From contig DXGC01000073.1 in assembly GCA_019114135.1 (NCBI GenBank), positions 1-54,904 on the forward strand: a DNA stretch of 54,904 nucleotides, given 5' to 3'. Origin of the DNA: Candidatus Corynebacterium avicola (lineage in GTDB: Bacteria > Actinomycetota > Actinomycetes > Mycobacteriales > Mycobacteriaceae). The notes beneath the pieces were generated by a model that ran no database searches, had not been told where the DNA came from, and saw nothing but the letters and a program-made list of their open reading frames with translations. Positions 27,183 to 34,947 of the stretch are shown here, piece by piece. The translations under genes and the position numbers were made by a program. Position 1 is the first letter of the stretch; each line of letters begins with the position of its first letter.

Positions 27183-27608
27183 ATGCCGAAGTACATCAGC
27201 CGCTCGACCGGGGAAGTGGTCTATCCGGACCAGATTCGCAGTGGCGAGGTCGTCGACGCTGTAGAAGTGGACCGTTACCCGGCGCAACCGGCCCAGTCGG
27301 AACGGGAAGGTTATCTCCCTGTCATGCCCGAATGGACACGTGAGGAGACATCAGTGAAAACGAATCCTTTCGGGAGGTGGTTCGTTGCATTCCATGTCAT
27401 GCTGGTGCTGTCTGTAATCGGCGGGATGGTTGTCGGTGCTCACTTGGCCGGGGGGCACGCAACTTTCGCGATCACAGTCCTTGGAGGCCTGACAGCTGGC
27501 TTGGCGATGGTGCCCCTCTACTTGCTCACGCACATTGGCTCGACTGTCTGGCAGCTCAAAAATGCAGTCAGTAAGTCCATGAGTGCCGATCTGCGCGGGA
27601 AGATGTGA
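27183..27608 (+). CDS. Small two-helix membrane protein, unknown
   Basis: Not recognised. The 141-residue product has a soluble N-terminus (MPKYISRSTGEVVYPDQI) of about 60 residues, two transmembrane helices (FVAFHVMLVLSVIGGMVVGA and TFAITVLGGLTAGLAMVPLYLL) and a short charged C-terminus. ttggagatcct provides a ribosome site. It is divergent from the frameshifted membrane gene across a 118-base AT-rich gap, and both have lower GC than the surroundings, so they may have arrived together. Confidence 0.6.
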   Translation: MPKYISRSTGEVVYPDQIRSGEVVDAVEVDRYPAQPAQSEREGYLPVMPEWTREETSVKTNPFGRWFVAFHVMLVLSVIGGMVVGAHLAGGHATFAITVLGGLTAGLAMVPLYLLTHIGSTVWQLKNAVSKSMSADLRGKM

Positions 27609-27901
27609 ATTTTGGGCTGTCACACGGACTTGCGTGAGTTGCTGTTCATTGGGCTCGGGGTCTCGTTCATCCAGGTAAGGATGAGGTTTTCGTTAGGGTG
27701 ATCGACGGCCATCGTGGGGACCCGCTGACTGACTTACTGTTATCTAGTTGCTTGACAAGGTGTGTCTTAGCTCGTCGGTAGTATGCCTCGGAGCGTGAAT
27801 CGGAACTTCAGGGCAGTTGATCCGTGGTTGGTCTGGTGACCTGTTTCTTTGTCTATCGGCGCACGCTCAAGGTGTCGACGAATGTGCTCAAGTCGCCAGA
27901 T
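27609..27901. other. Gene-free low-GC gap
   Basis: No convincing gene lies in this 293-base stretch. It contains a perfect TTGACA (27752-27757), but the nearest TATAAT-like box (TAGTAT, 27779) is 21 bases away, too far for a standard promoter. The base composition matches the low-GC patch to its left. Confidence 0.6.
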
Positions 27902-28672
27902 TCAGATCAGATGGCGCAGGTAGCCGCCCGGTTCCTCCAGGAATCGCCGCCAGTCCTGCACCAGGGCCAGGTCGTCGTACTCCTTGTGGTGGATGCCAAA
28001 GTCGTCGAGCTGGAGGATCATCGTCTCGTCAACGGGGGAGTCGGCGCCAGCCAGCGATGCCAGCAGAGGCGAGTGGGTGGACATGATCACCTGGCACCCG
28101 TCCTCCAATAACCTAGTGACCTGGGCCATCAGCAACAGACAACCGTTGAAGGAGAGCGCGGACTCCGCCTCATCGAAGATCCACAGTCCGTTGATCCGGG
28201 AACGGTGGGAGAAGTATTCGATGAAGGATTCGCCGTGGCTCTGGAAGTTGTTGCGGTCCGACGCCGTGTTCTGGTCGGCAATACTGTCCAGGTAGGCGAA
28301 GTGCCCGTGCATGGTTTCGGCGCGCAGGAAGACACCTTTGCGGGACGCTCCGCCAGCACGGATGAGTTTCAGATTCTCGGCGAGACCGGATTCAGTCCGC
28401 TGCGTACTGTGCCGGGCGTTGTGCGTCCCGCCTTCGGGGTTGAGTCCGTATGCTTCGGCGATCGCCTCGACCAGCGTCGACTTGCCGGATCCGTTCTCGC
28501 CGACGATGACGGTGAGTCGCTCGAGGTCCAGTCCCTGGTCAAGGACGTTGCGCACGGCGGGGATGGTGGCCGGCCAACGTCGGCGGTCAGCAGGTTCCAC
28601 TCCGAGCTCCTCGATCCGGCGAACGGGGAGGGGAGCGTTGCGTCGGAAGGGCAGTGGCGACGGGTAGTCCAT
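27902..28672 (-). CDS. ABC-type predicted ATPase, COG3910 family
   Basis: A 256-residue soluble ATPase of the COG3910 group. Walker A is VGENGSGKSTL near residue 57; the family's own block GVFLRAETMHGHFAYLD and QSHGESFIEYF (in place of the usual LSGGQ signature) come next; Walker B is GLWIFDEAESALS, and the switch histidine lies in IMSTHSPLL. No membrane partner is present, so it is not a transporter component. The cellular role of the family is unknown. ATG 28672 was chosen because the conserved domain begins just after it; longer frames exist. It is divergent from the serine hydrolase. Confidence 0.82.
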   Translation of the reverse strand: MDYPSPLPFRRNAPLPVRRIEELGVEPADRRRWPATIPAVRNVLDQGLDLERLTVIVGENGSGKSTLVEAIAEAYGLNPEGGTHNARHSTQRTESGLAENLKLIRAGGASRKGVFLRAETMHGHFAYLDSIADQNTASDRNNFQSHGESFIEYFSHRSRINGLWIFDEAESALSFNGCLLLMAQVTRLLEDGCQVIMSTHSPLLASLAGADSPVDETMILQLDDFGIHHKEYDDLALVQDWRRFLEEPGGYLRHLI

Positions 28673-28727
28673 GGGGCGAAGTCTAACGAAGCCCAACGAA
28701 GCCGCACGGGATGCTTTGCATCTCCGA

Positions 28728-28752
28728 AAGTACGGAACTACGTACTTATGAT
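28728..28752 (+). promoter_or_regulatory. Palindromic operator overlapping a -10 box
   Basis: AAGTACG-GAACTA-CGTACTT (28728-28747) is a perfect inverted repeat with 7-base arms. Its last base is the first base of TATGAT (28747-28752), a good -10 for the rightward serine hydrolase. A dimeric regulator bound here would cover the -35 to -10 spacer and could also affect the divergent ATPase gene. Confidence 0.55.
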
Positions 28753-28804
28753 ACATTTGAACGTGGTAGTGCACCGCACACGACACCACGGAGGGACAGC
28801 AACC

Positions 28805-29989
28805 ATGACCGCTACGCACCAATCACACAGTTCACACAGTTCGACCCGCAACTGCCCTCGACGAGTACATCGACGTGGCCTACTCGGAAAGAGGGGAGCG
28901 TCCTCACTCACCGTCGGCGCCGTCACCGTCGCCGCTGCGGTGGCACTACCTGTGGCACTACCGTCGGACGCAGCCTCGTCCGGGACGGCGACCGCCCAGG
29001 AGGCGCCCCAGTCGTCGGCACAGCCCGACTTCCGGGGCGAAGTGACCGGGGGCGCCGCGCTGGTCCAGGAGACGAAGGACGCCCTCGAACCCGGGTACCG
29101 GCACAATATGGCGGTGGCGAAGATCGACGGCGACAATGTCACCTTCGGTGGCGTCGGCGCCGACGAGAACACGGAGTTCGAGATCGGTTCGATCACCAAG
29201 ACATTCACCGCCGGTCTGTTCGCGGACTCGATTGAGCGGCGCGAAGTAGCTCCGTCGACCACCCTGGGTGAAGTCTGGCCCGACCTCGACGGAAAGGTCG
29301 CCGACATCACGCTTGAGTCCCTTGCTACCCAACGGTCCGGGCTGCCTCGGCTACCTCCCGCACCGGAGGATCCCGTGGACCAGGCTTCCTACGTGGCTTC
29401 CCTGTACTCACCGCAGGATCCGTACCCGTGGAGTGATGAAGAGATCGTGGAGTCACTCCACTCGACCCCTGTGGGTGAGCAGGAACCGGAGTACTCGAAC
29501 TACGGATTCGCGGTGCTCGGTCAGGCGCTGTCCACCGTGACCGGTCAGAGCTACGCGGATCTGGTCCGTGACCGCATCACTGAACCTCTGGGGTTGGACG
29601 ATACGTATGTCCCGGAATCTGCTGAGGGGCTCTCCCACGGTTGGATTGCCCCGGGGATTCCGTCCGACCCGTGGACCCTGCAGGGCTCGGCATCTGCCGG
29701 CGCCATTCGCTCCACGGCGGAGGACATCAGTACCTGGATCCGGGCGGTCCGCGACGGCGAGGCTCCGGGGTCGGACGCGAAGACTCCGCGGGAACCCTAC
29801 GACGAGGGCGAGTCCATCGGCTGGGCCTGGATCACCGAGCATGGTCAGGATTCAGATGTGACCTGGCACAACGGGGTGACCGGCGGGTTCGCCTCCTTCG
29901 CCGGCTTCAACACTGGTTCCGGTGAAGGGGTCGTCGTCCTGTCGGACACGGCAACCACCGTCGATTCGGCCACATCCCTGATCTCGTAG
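28805..29989 (+). CDS. Secreted serine hydrolase, class C beta-lactamase/DD-peptidase family
   Basis: A 394-residue penicillin-binding-like hydrolase. A basic N-terminus with RRVHRRGLLG and a hydrophobic stretch (SLTVGAVTVAAAVALPVALPSDA) indicates a signal peptide. The catalytic motifs are SITK in EIGSITKTF, YSN in PEYSNYGFAVLGQAL and HNG in TWHNGVTGGFASF. These fit DD-carboxypeptidases, esterases or beta-lactamases; substrate choice cannot be read from the motifs. ATG 28805 follows ggaggga. It is the only gene to the right of the divergent promoter with the palindrome at 28728-28747. Confidence 0.88.
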   Translation: MTATHQSHSSHSSTRNCPRRVHRRGLLGKRGASSLTVGAVTVAAAVALPVALPSDAASSGTATAQEAPQSSAQPDFRGEVTGGAALVQETKDALEPGYRHNMAVAKIDGDNVTFGGVGADENTEFEIGSITKTFTAGLFADSIERREVAPSTTLGEVWPDLDGKVADITLESLATQRSGLPRLPPAPEDPVDQASYVASLYSPQDPYPWSDEEIVESLHSTPVGEQEPEYSNYGFAVLGQALSTVTGQSYADLVRDRITEPLGLDDTYVPESAEGLSHGWIAPGIPSDPWTLQGSASAGAIRSTAEDISTWIRAVRDGEAPGSDAKTPREPYDEGESIGWAWITEHGQDSDVTWHNGVTGGFASFAGFNTGSGEGVVVLSDTATTVDSATSLIS

Positions 29990-30861
29990 AGGAACCGGTC
30001 ACCACGCCAGATCACCACATCTGGGCGACGAGCTCGCCGAAGAGTTCCTCGGGATCGATCTCCTTCCCTCGTCGCGGACCGGGACGTCACGTTCACGACG
30101 TCGCGGTGCAGGAAATCGAGACTCAGCGGATTCGCCGCCGCGTCCAACATCTGCGGAAGGTCGATGACGACGATCCTCCCGTGGTGGTCGAGCAGGTTGT
30201 ACGGGGACAGGTCGCCGTGGACGCACCCCATCCGGACGAAACCCTCCAGGATGGCGACGACCTGGTCGAAGGCATCGTCCAGCGCGGTACCGGAGGGGCG
30301 GCTCTGGGCGAGCCGCGGCGCTGCGACATGGCCGTCACCGATGTACTCCATGAGGATCTCGGTGTCGTCGACCTGGACGGGGTAGGGGACCGGGAGCCCG
30401 GCGTCCCAGGCACTGCACAGGGCGTCGAACTCGGCGCTCACCCAGTGACCCGCGGCGACCTCGCGTCCGAAGGCGGTCTTGTTCTTCATGGCGCGGGCCT
30501 CGCGTGAGTCCCGTACCCGTCGGCCCTCCGTGTAGGTGGAGGACCGGTGGAAGTCACTGTGCTCGGCACCGAGAAACCGTTTGGCGGCGAGCAGGCACCC
30601 TGGTTGTCCGGGTACCGCTCGTTCGACGAGGTCGACGGTGGCTTCCTTGCCGGATTTCACCGTGCCGAGTTCGGTGTCGAAGGCGGCGGCATCGGTGATC
30701 AGCCAGTCAGGATGGGGGCGCGGACCGCGACGCGTGGGGATGATGTCCGGCCAGGTCGACCAACGTTGGTCGGGGCCGGGCGTTTCGGGATCGGTTTGAA
30801 CGGAAAAGTCTGAAGTACCGGAAACTCCGGAGAAAGATGTGCTGTCGGGCACAGGGGTCAT
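29845..30861 (-). CDS. RIO-type serine/threonine kinase with frameshifted C-terminus
   Basis: RIO1-like protein kinase. The frame has GTVKSGKEATVDLVER as the nucleotide-binding loop, AAKRF with the conserved lysine, EILMEYIGDG as the hinge, CVHGDLSPYNLL as the catalytic loop and VVIDLPQMLD as the metal-binding DFG-equivalent. After LDFLHRDVVNV the frame turns into RSRGTLRRARRP and runs on to 29845, overlapping the serine hydrolase. In the +1 frame the expected family ending, EIDPEELFGELVAQMW, appears and stops at 30012, clear of the neighbour. So one base is extra (or two missing) near 30064-30090. The kinase core is intact. ATG 30861 follows ggag; ATG 30921 is an alternative start. Confidence 0.75.
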   Translation of the reverse strand: MTPVPDSTSFSGVSGTSDFSVQTDPETPGPDQRWSTWPDIIPTRRGPRPHPDWLITDAAAFDTELGTVKSGKEATVDLVERAVPGQPGCLLAAKRFLGAEHSDFHRSSTYTEGRRVRDSREARAMKNKTAFGREVAAGHWVSAEFDALCSAWDAGLPVPYPVQVDDTEILMEYIGDGHVAAPRLAQSRPSGTALDDAFDQVVAILEGFVRMGCVHGDLSPYNLLDHHGRIVVIDLPQMLDAAANPLSLDFLHRDVVNVTSRSATREGDRSRGTLRRARRPDVVIWRGDRFLYEIRDVAESTVVAVSDRTTTPSPEPVLKPAKEANPPVTPLCQVTSES

Positions 30862-30910
30862 TTGTGTGACACTCCAGGATGAGGAGGTCGTCACACGACG
30901 GCGTCGTTCT

Positions 30911-30932
30911 TCAACCATCAATGGTTGATGGT
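30911..30932. promoter_or_regulatory. Nested palindrome upstream of the RIO kinase
   Basis: TCAACCAT-CA-ATGGTTGA (30911-30928) and ACCATCAA-TGG-TTGATGGT (30914-30932 region) are two overlapping perfect 8-base inverted repeats sharing bases. It lies 50 bases before the favoured kinase start and over an alternative one, and may be an operator or a translation-controlling hairpin. Confidence 0.45.
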
Positions 30933-30937
30933 GACGG

Positions 30938-31036
30938 TCAGGACGGTCGGGCGACCTCAGCGGAAGGGTGAAGATTCATCGCGTCCACAGGTGCGGCGGT
31001 CGCACGGGACGCAGGTGTCATGGCGGCGGCAATCAT
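30938..31036 (-). CDS. Possible 32-residue leader peptide before the RIO kinase
   Basis: A short frame (MIAAAMTPASRATAAPVDAM...) begins 7 bases after the strong ribosome site AAGGAGTG and ends just before the nested palindrome, so it could be a leader or small protein translated ahead of the kinase. No similarity is recognised. The rest of the 404-base gap 30862-31265 holds AT-rich DNA with a likely promoter for the symporter. Confidence 0.3.
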   Translation of the reverse strand: MIAAAMTPASRATAAPVDAMNLHPSAEVARPS

Positions 31037-31203
31037 GGCTTCACTCCTTCCGTAGATCCTTTTCGGCACCTTTGTGCCATTTTCGCAGGCCAGTGTAGCA
31101 GGTCCGTACGGTTCGGCAAAGATCAGATTCAAGTCCTGCGATCTATCTCGTGCGATCCGTGGAATGTGGATGGTCCACTACAGGAATCCGTTTTCTGCTT
31201 CTT

Positions 31204-31233
31204 TTTACGCAGTGGAAATAAATGAAATCTATT
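31204..31233 (+). promoter_or_regulatory. Possible promoter of the symporter gene
   Basis: TTTACG (31204-31209), an 18-base spacer and TCTATT (31228-31233) lie in an AT-rich segment 33 bases before the ATG. Both boxes are imperfect. Confidence 0.35.
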
Positions 31234-31265
31234 CACGGGGGCTGTCTCAGGGTAATGTCCCGCTA

Positions 31266-32792
31266 ATGACGGATTTCATTACTTCCATGAACGACGGCGT
31301 CTGGGCTTTTGTGGTCTGGGGGCTGGTCGGCGCGGGTATCTACTTCGGTGTCCGCACCATCGTGGTTCAGCTGCGACTGCTGCCACAGATGTTCGGGGCG
31401 GTCGCCGAGCCGCCGTACGAGGACGAGACACTGAGCAGCGGTGAGCCGGAGGACACGGGCTCCTCCGCGGAAAGCGGGGCAGGTACGAAGAAGGCCCCGA
31501 ACAAGGGAATCTCCCCGTTCAAGGCCTTCACCATCTCCGCAGCGTCCCGTGTGGGCACAGGCAACGTCGCCGGCGTGGCTGTGGCGATCACCATGGGTGG
31601 TCCCGGCGCGGTGTTCTGGATGTGGATCATCGCCATCATCGGCGGTGCGACCTCCTTCGTCGAGTCCACGCTGGCCCAGCTCTACAAGACCAGGGACTAC
31701 GAGAACAACGCCTACCGCGGTGGTCCCGCGTACTACATCACCCGCGGACTCGGGAAGCCGTGGCTGGCCGTGATCTTCGGCATCGCCATCACCCTGACCT
31801 TCGGTTTCATCAACAACGCCCTGCAGACGAACTCCATCGTGGAGTCGGTCGGCACCTCGGCAGGAAATGACGGTATGACCCTCAAGGTCATCATCGGGTT
31901 CGCCGTGGCTGTTCTCACCGCCATGATCGTCTTCGGCGGCGTGCAGCGCATCGCCTCGGTCACGCAAGTGATCGTGCCGTTCATGGCCGTCGCCTACATC
32001 GGGCTCGGCGTGATCGTCCTGTGCCTGAACATCTCGGAGATCCCGGAGATGTTTTCCCTGATCATCGGGCATGCTCTGGGCCTGCGTGAAGTCGCCGGTG
32101 CCGCCGTCGGATCCGCATTCATCAACGGCATGCGCCGCGGACTGTTCTCCAACGAGGCCGGTCAGGGCTCCGTCCCGAATGCGGCGGGTACAGCCGCAGT
32201 CTCCCACCCCTGCAAACAGGGCCTGGTGCAGACCCTGGGCGTGTACTTCGACACCCTGATCGTCTGCTCGATGACCGCCTTCATCATCCTGCTGTCCAAC
32301 CCGACCTACGGTGAGGATGTCGAGGGTGCCTCACTGACCCAGAACTCCATGGCCAGCCAGGTCGGCGAGTGGGGCATCCACGCCGTCACCTTCTGCCTGT
32401 TCTTCCTGGCGTTCTCCTCGGTGATCGGCAACTACTACCTGGCGCAGTCCAACGTGGAGTACTTCACGAAGAACAAGACGGTCATGCGGGGCTTCCGCGT
32501 GCTGGTGGTGCTCTGCGTCTTCCTCGGTGCCGTCGTGGATCTGCCTGTTATCTGGGCGCTGGCGGACACGTTCACCGCGACGATGGTCGTCATCAACCTC
32601 TGCGCGATCGTCCCGCTGTGCCCGGTCGCTCTGAAGCTGCTGAAGAACTACTCGGAGCAGAAGCGCCAGGGCCTCGACCCGGTGTTCCAGCGCAGCATGC
32701 TGCCTGAGTTGAAGAACGTCGAGTGTTGGGACGATGTGGACGAGGACTTCGCGGCCAAGAGCACCGGCGGCCCGAAGGGATTGCGCGTCTAG
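31266..32792 (+). CDS. Alanine/glycine:cation symporter (AGCS family)
   Basis: Sodium-coupled amino-acid importer of the inner membrane, 508 residues with about 10-11 transmembrane helices. Diagnostic blocks are ISPFKAFTISAASRVGTGNVAGVA, FWMWIIAIIGGATSFVESTLAQLYK, GGPAYYITRGLG and GLFSNEAGQGSVPNAAGTA. ATG 31266 directly precedes the first membrane segment; the upstream in-frame extension is unlike the family and lacks a ribosome site. Substrate is probably alanine or glycine. The acidic C-terminal tail (CWDDVDEDF) is cytoplasmic. Confidence 0.93.
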   Translation: MTDFITSMNDGVWAFVVWGLVGAGIYFGVRTIVVQLRLLPQMFGAVAEPPYEDETLSSGEPEDTGSSAESGAGTKKAPNKGISPFKAFTISAASRVGTGNVAGVAVAITMGGPGAVFWMWIIAIIGGATSFVESTLAQLYKTRDYENNAYRGGPAYYITRGLGKPWLAVIFGIAITLTFGFINNALQTNSIVESVGTSAGNDGMTLKVIIGFAVAVLTAMIVFGGVQRIASVTQVIVPFMAVAYIGLGVIVLCLNISEIPEMFSLIIGHALGLREVAGAAVGSAFINGMRRGLFSNEAGQGSVPNAAGTAAVSHPCKQGLVQTLGVYFDTLIVCSMTAFIILLSNPTYGEDVEGASLTQNSMASQVGEWGIHAVTFCLFFLAFSSVIGNYYLAQSNVEYFTKNKTVMRGFRVLVVLCVFLGAVVDLPVIWALADTFTATMVVINLCAIVPLCPVALKLLKNYSEQKRQGLDPVFQRSMLPELKNVECWDDVDEDFAAKSTGGPKGLRV

Positions 32793-32823
32793 GACGGGCC
32801 TAGGGCGCATCTGGGACTCGCCG

Positions 32824-33495
32824 ATGCCGGCCGACCGGAAGTACGACCTGAAGAAGGACCGCGCGGACTACCGTGCACGGTCAGGACGCTTCGACGTCCT
32901 CACCGTGCCACCGACCCGGTACCTCATGGTCGACGGTCACGGCGACCCGAACACCGACCCGTCCTACGCCGCCGCTCTGGCGGCGCTGTACCCGGTGGCC
33001 TATGCGCTGAAGTTTGCGAGTAAGTCAGGACGCACGGCCGGACGCACCGGCGGCACCGGCCGCGACTATGTCGTCCCACCGCTGGAGGGGTTGTGGTGGG
33101 CCGAGGACATGGCGACCTTCACCTCCGGGCGGGACAAATCCGCCTGGGACTGGACGATGATGATCGCGATGCCGGACTGGCTGGGGGAGCAGGACGCCAC
33201 CACAGCCGTCGACGCGGTCCGCGCGTCGGCGGTTGAGAAGCAGCGGGACGCACCGGCCAGGCTCGGTGACGTCCGCGTCGACGTCCTCGACGAGGGGCTC
33301 TGTGTCCAGACCCTGCACATCGGGCTCTACGACGGGGAGGGGCCGGTGCTGGAGTGGATGCACAACGAGGTCATCCCGTCCCACGGGCTGGAGATGACCG
33401 GAACCCACCACGAGATCTACCTCGGTGATCCGCGCCGGGCTGCGCCGGAGAAACTCCGGACGATCCTGCGTCAGCCGGTGCGTCCGGCAGGGTAG
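32824..33495 (+). CDS. GyrI-like small-molecule-binding domain protein
   Basis: A 223-residue protein of the GyrI/SOUL-like effector-binding group, free of any DNA-binding domain. It has the family start YDLKKDRADYRARSGRFDVLTVPPTRYLMVDGHGDPN, the block PLEGLWWAEDM and the C-terminal HHEIYLGDPRRAAPEKLRTILRQPV. Such stand-alone proteins probably bind or hydrolyse hydrophobic toxic compounds; none is proven here. ATG 32824 has a weak ribosome site, and an earlier in-frame GTG inside the symporter end is possible but less likely. Confidence 0.82.
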   Translation: MPADRKYDLKKDRADYRARSGRFDVLTVPPTRYLMVDGHGDPNTDPSYAAALAALYPVAYALKFASKSGRTAGRTGGTGRDYVVPPLEGLWWAEDMATFTSGRDKSAWDWTMMIAMPDWLGEQDATTAVDAVRASAVEKQRDAPARLGDVRVDVLDEGLCVQTLHIGLYDGEGPVLEWMHNEVIPSHGLEMTGTHHEIYLGDPRRAAPEKLRTILRQPVRPAG

Positions 33496-33514
33496 TGGGC
33501 GCATACTGGAGAGC

Positions 33515-34129
33515 ATGGGTACCGACACAGTCCCAGACACCGGCACCGACGCCCCGGTCGAGGTCCGCCCGGCGACCGTCTTCGAGGACGTCGCCACACT
33601 CGTCGGACCGAAGAAGTCACCGACGGCGAATGTGTGCTTCTGCCTGAGCTACCGGCTGCGGAACAAGGAACACACTGCACTGCGTGGTGAAGCCCGCGGC
33701 GAGAAGATGCGGGAGCTGTGCGCGGAGGACCCGCCGCCCGGGGTGGTGGCCTACCGGGACGACGAGCCGGTCGGTTGGGCCGCGGTGCATCCTCGGGCGG
33801 CGACGAGTTTCGCCGTGAACCGGAAGATCCCGCACGTCGACGACCTCGACGTCTGGTCGCTGTGGTGCGTACGCGTGCGTCCCGGGCACCGGAAGCAGGG
33901 GATCACCGGCAAGCTCATCGAAGGCGCGGTGGAGCATGCCCGGGTGAACGGGGCGCCGGCGGTCGAGACCTACCCGGTGGACAACCACGGGGAGAAGGTG
34001 GAGATGACCATGGCCTATGTCGGGACACGGCACATGTTCGAGAAGGCGGGGTTCACCGTGGCCGCGGAGACGGACGCGGTGCTGGACGGCTTCCCGCGGG
34101 TCCTGATGCGCCGCGACATGCGGAGCTGA
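33515..34129 (+). CDS. GNAT-family N-acetyltransferase
   Basis: A 204-residue acetyl-CoA-dependent acyltransferase. The domain's acetyl-CoA loop is VWSLWCVRVRPGHRKQGITGKLI (V.VRP.HRKQGI), and MYEKAGF-like HMFEKAGFTVAAETDAV follows; the N-terminal half contains CFCLSYRL and KMRELCAEDPPPGVVAYRDDEPVGW. Substrate unknown. ATG 33515 is preferred over a GTG/ATG inside the preceding gene because it follows gagag and leads directly to the domain. Confidence 0.85.
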   Translation: MGTDTVPDTGTDAPVEVRPATVFEDVATLVGPKKSPTANVCFCLSYRLRNKEHTALRGEARGEKMRELCAEDPPPGVVAYRDDEPVGWAAVHPRAATSFAVNRKIPHVDDLDVWSLWCVRVRPGHRKQGITGKLIEGAVEHARVNGAPAVETYPVDNHGEKVEMTMAYVGTRHMFEKAGFTVAAETDAVLDGFPRVLMRRDMRS

Positions 34130-34162
34130 AGTGCAGATAAGCCGGGAGAGACAAGGAGAAAC

Positions 34163-34537
34163 ATGACCGCACGTTTCAACCACACGATCATCGCCTCGAG
34201 GAACCTCGCCGACATGGCGGAGTTCTACATCGACCTGCTCGAGGCAACCCCCGCCCAGTCGTGGGGGATCTTCACCAACGTCACCATCGGTGACGGGGTG
34301 ATGCTGCAGTTCGCCGAGGCGGACTGGGAGTACTCCCCGCAGCACTACGCCTACCTCGTCGACGACGAGCACTTCGACCGCGCCCACAAGACCCTGCGGG
34401 AGCGGGGCATCGAATTCTGGGCTGATCCGCAACGTCAGCAGCCCGGGAAGATCAACCACAATCACGATGGCCGGGGAGTCTACATCCTGGACCCCTCCGG
34501 CCATTACCTGGAGCTGATCACCAACCCGTACCTCTGA
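34163..34537 (+). CDS. VOC-family glyoxalase/bleomycin-resistance-like protein
   Basis: A 124-residue vicinal-oxygen-chelate fold protein. It has the usual start FNHTIIASRNLADMAEFYIDLL, a metal-ligand-like YLVDDEHFDRAHKTL segment and the C-terminal GRGVYILDPSGHYLELIT, where the final glutamate is the typical ligand. The substrate is unknown; an enzyme or binding protein are both possible. ATG 34163 follows aaggag by 5 bases. It is the last gene of the accessory block. Confidence 0.88.
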   Translation: MTARFNHTIIASRNLADMAEFYIDLLEATPAQSWGIFTNVTIGDGVMLQFAEADWEYSPQHYAYLVDDEHFDRAHKTLRERGIEFWADPQRQQPGKINHNHDGRGVYILDPSGHYLELITNPYL

Positions 34538-34580
34538 CGGTCCGGGCAGGCGGGCCCGGCTACCGCGCCGGGTCCGCGCC

Positions 34581-34586
34581 TAGACT
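34581..34586 (+). promoter_or_regulatory. -10 hexamer TAGACT before acyP, probably leaderless
   Basis: TAGACT ends 6 bases before ATG 34593; only ggaacc lies between them. Confidence 0.5.
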
Positions 34587-34592
34587 GGAACC

Positions 34593-34928
34593 ATGAACGA
34601 TCCCGAGAGCCCCGACAACAGGACCAACCCCGCGCAGGACGACGCCCTCGCCGCGTCCCCGGTCCGGCTCACCGCCTGGGTCCACGGCCACGTCCAGGGG
34701 GTCGGCTTCCGCTGGTCGACGCGCAGCAGGGCGCTCGAGCTCGGACTCGTCGGTTTCGCGTCCAACTACCCCGACGGCCGCGTCCTCGTGGTCGCGGAGG
34801 GACGCGAGGATGCCACGGACGCCCTGTTGTCCTGGCTGCGTTCCACCGACGCCCCGGGCCGGGTGGACACCGTCGTGGATTCCGTGACCGGGCCACGCGG
34901 AGAGTACACCGACTTCCAGACCCGCTGA
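34593..34928 (+). CDS. acyP: Acylphosphatase
   Basis: Small cytoplasmic hydrolase of acyl phosphates. After a ~22-residue polar N-terminus the 111-residue protein has the phosphate-binding loop VHGHVQGVGFRWSTR with its catalytic arginine, and the second motif GFASNYPDGRV with the catalytic asparagine. The order acyP-smc-ftsY is that of mycobacteria, marking the return to conserved DNA after the accessory block. smc starts 19 bases downstream with its own -10. Confidence 0.96.
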   Translation: MNDPESPDNRTNPAQDDALAASPVRLTAWVHGHVQGVGFRWSTRSRALELGLVGFASNYPDGRVLVVAEGREDATDALLSWLRSTDAPGRVDTVVDSVTGPRGEYTDFQTR

Positions 34929-34933
34929 TCCGG

Positions 34934-34939
34934 TAGACT
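34934..34939 (+). promoter_or_regulatory. -10 hexamer TAGACT before smc, probably leaderless
   Basis: TAGACT ends 8 bases before ATG 34948 in the 19-base gap after acyP. No ribosome site is present. Confidence 0.55.
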
Positions 34940-34947
34940 GCACGGCC

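Noticed and set aside
27752..27784. Perfect TTGACA as a promoter in the gap before the ATPase
   Set aside because: The nearest -10-like box is 21 bases away and no rightward gene follows.
31166..31178. GTGGA-TGG-TCCAC as operator before the symporter
   Set aside because: Five-base arms are short enough to occur by chance and it lies away from the likely -10.
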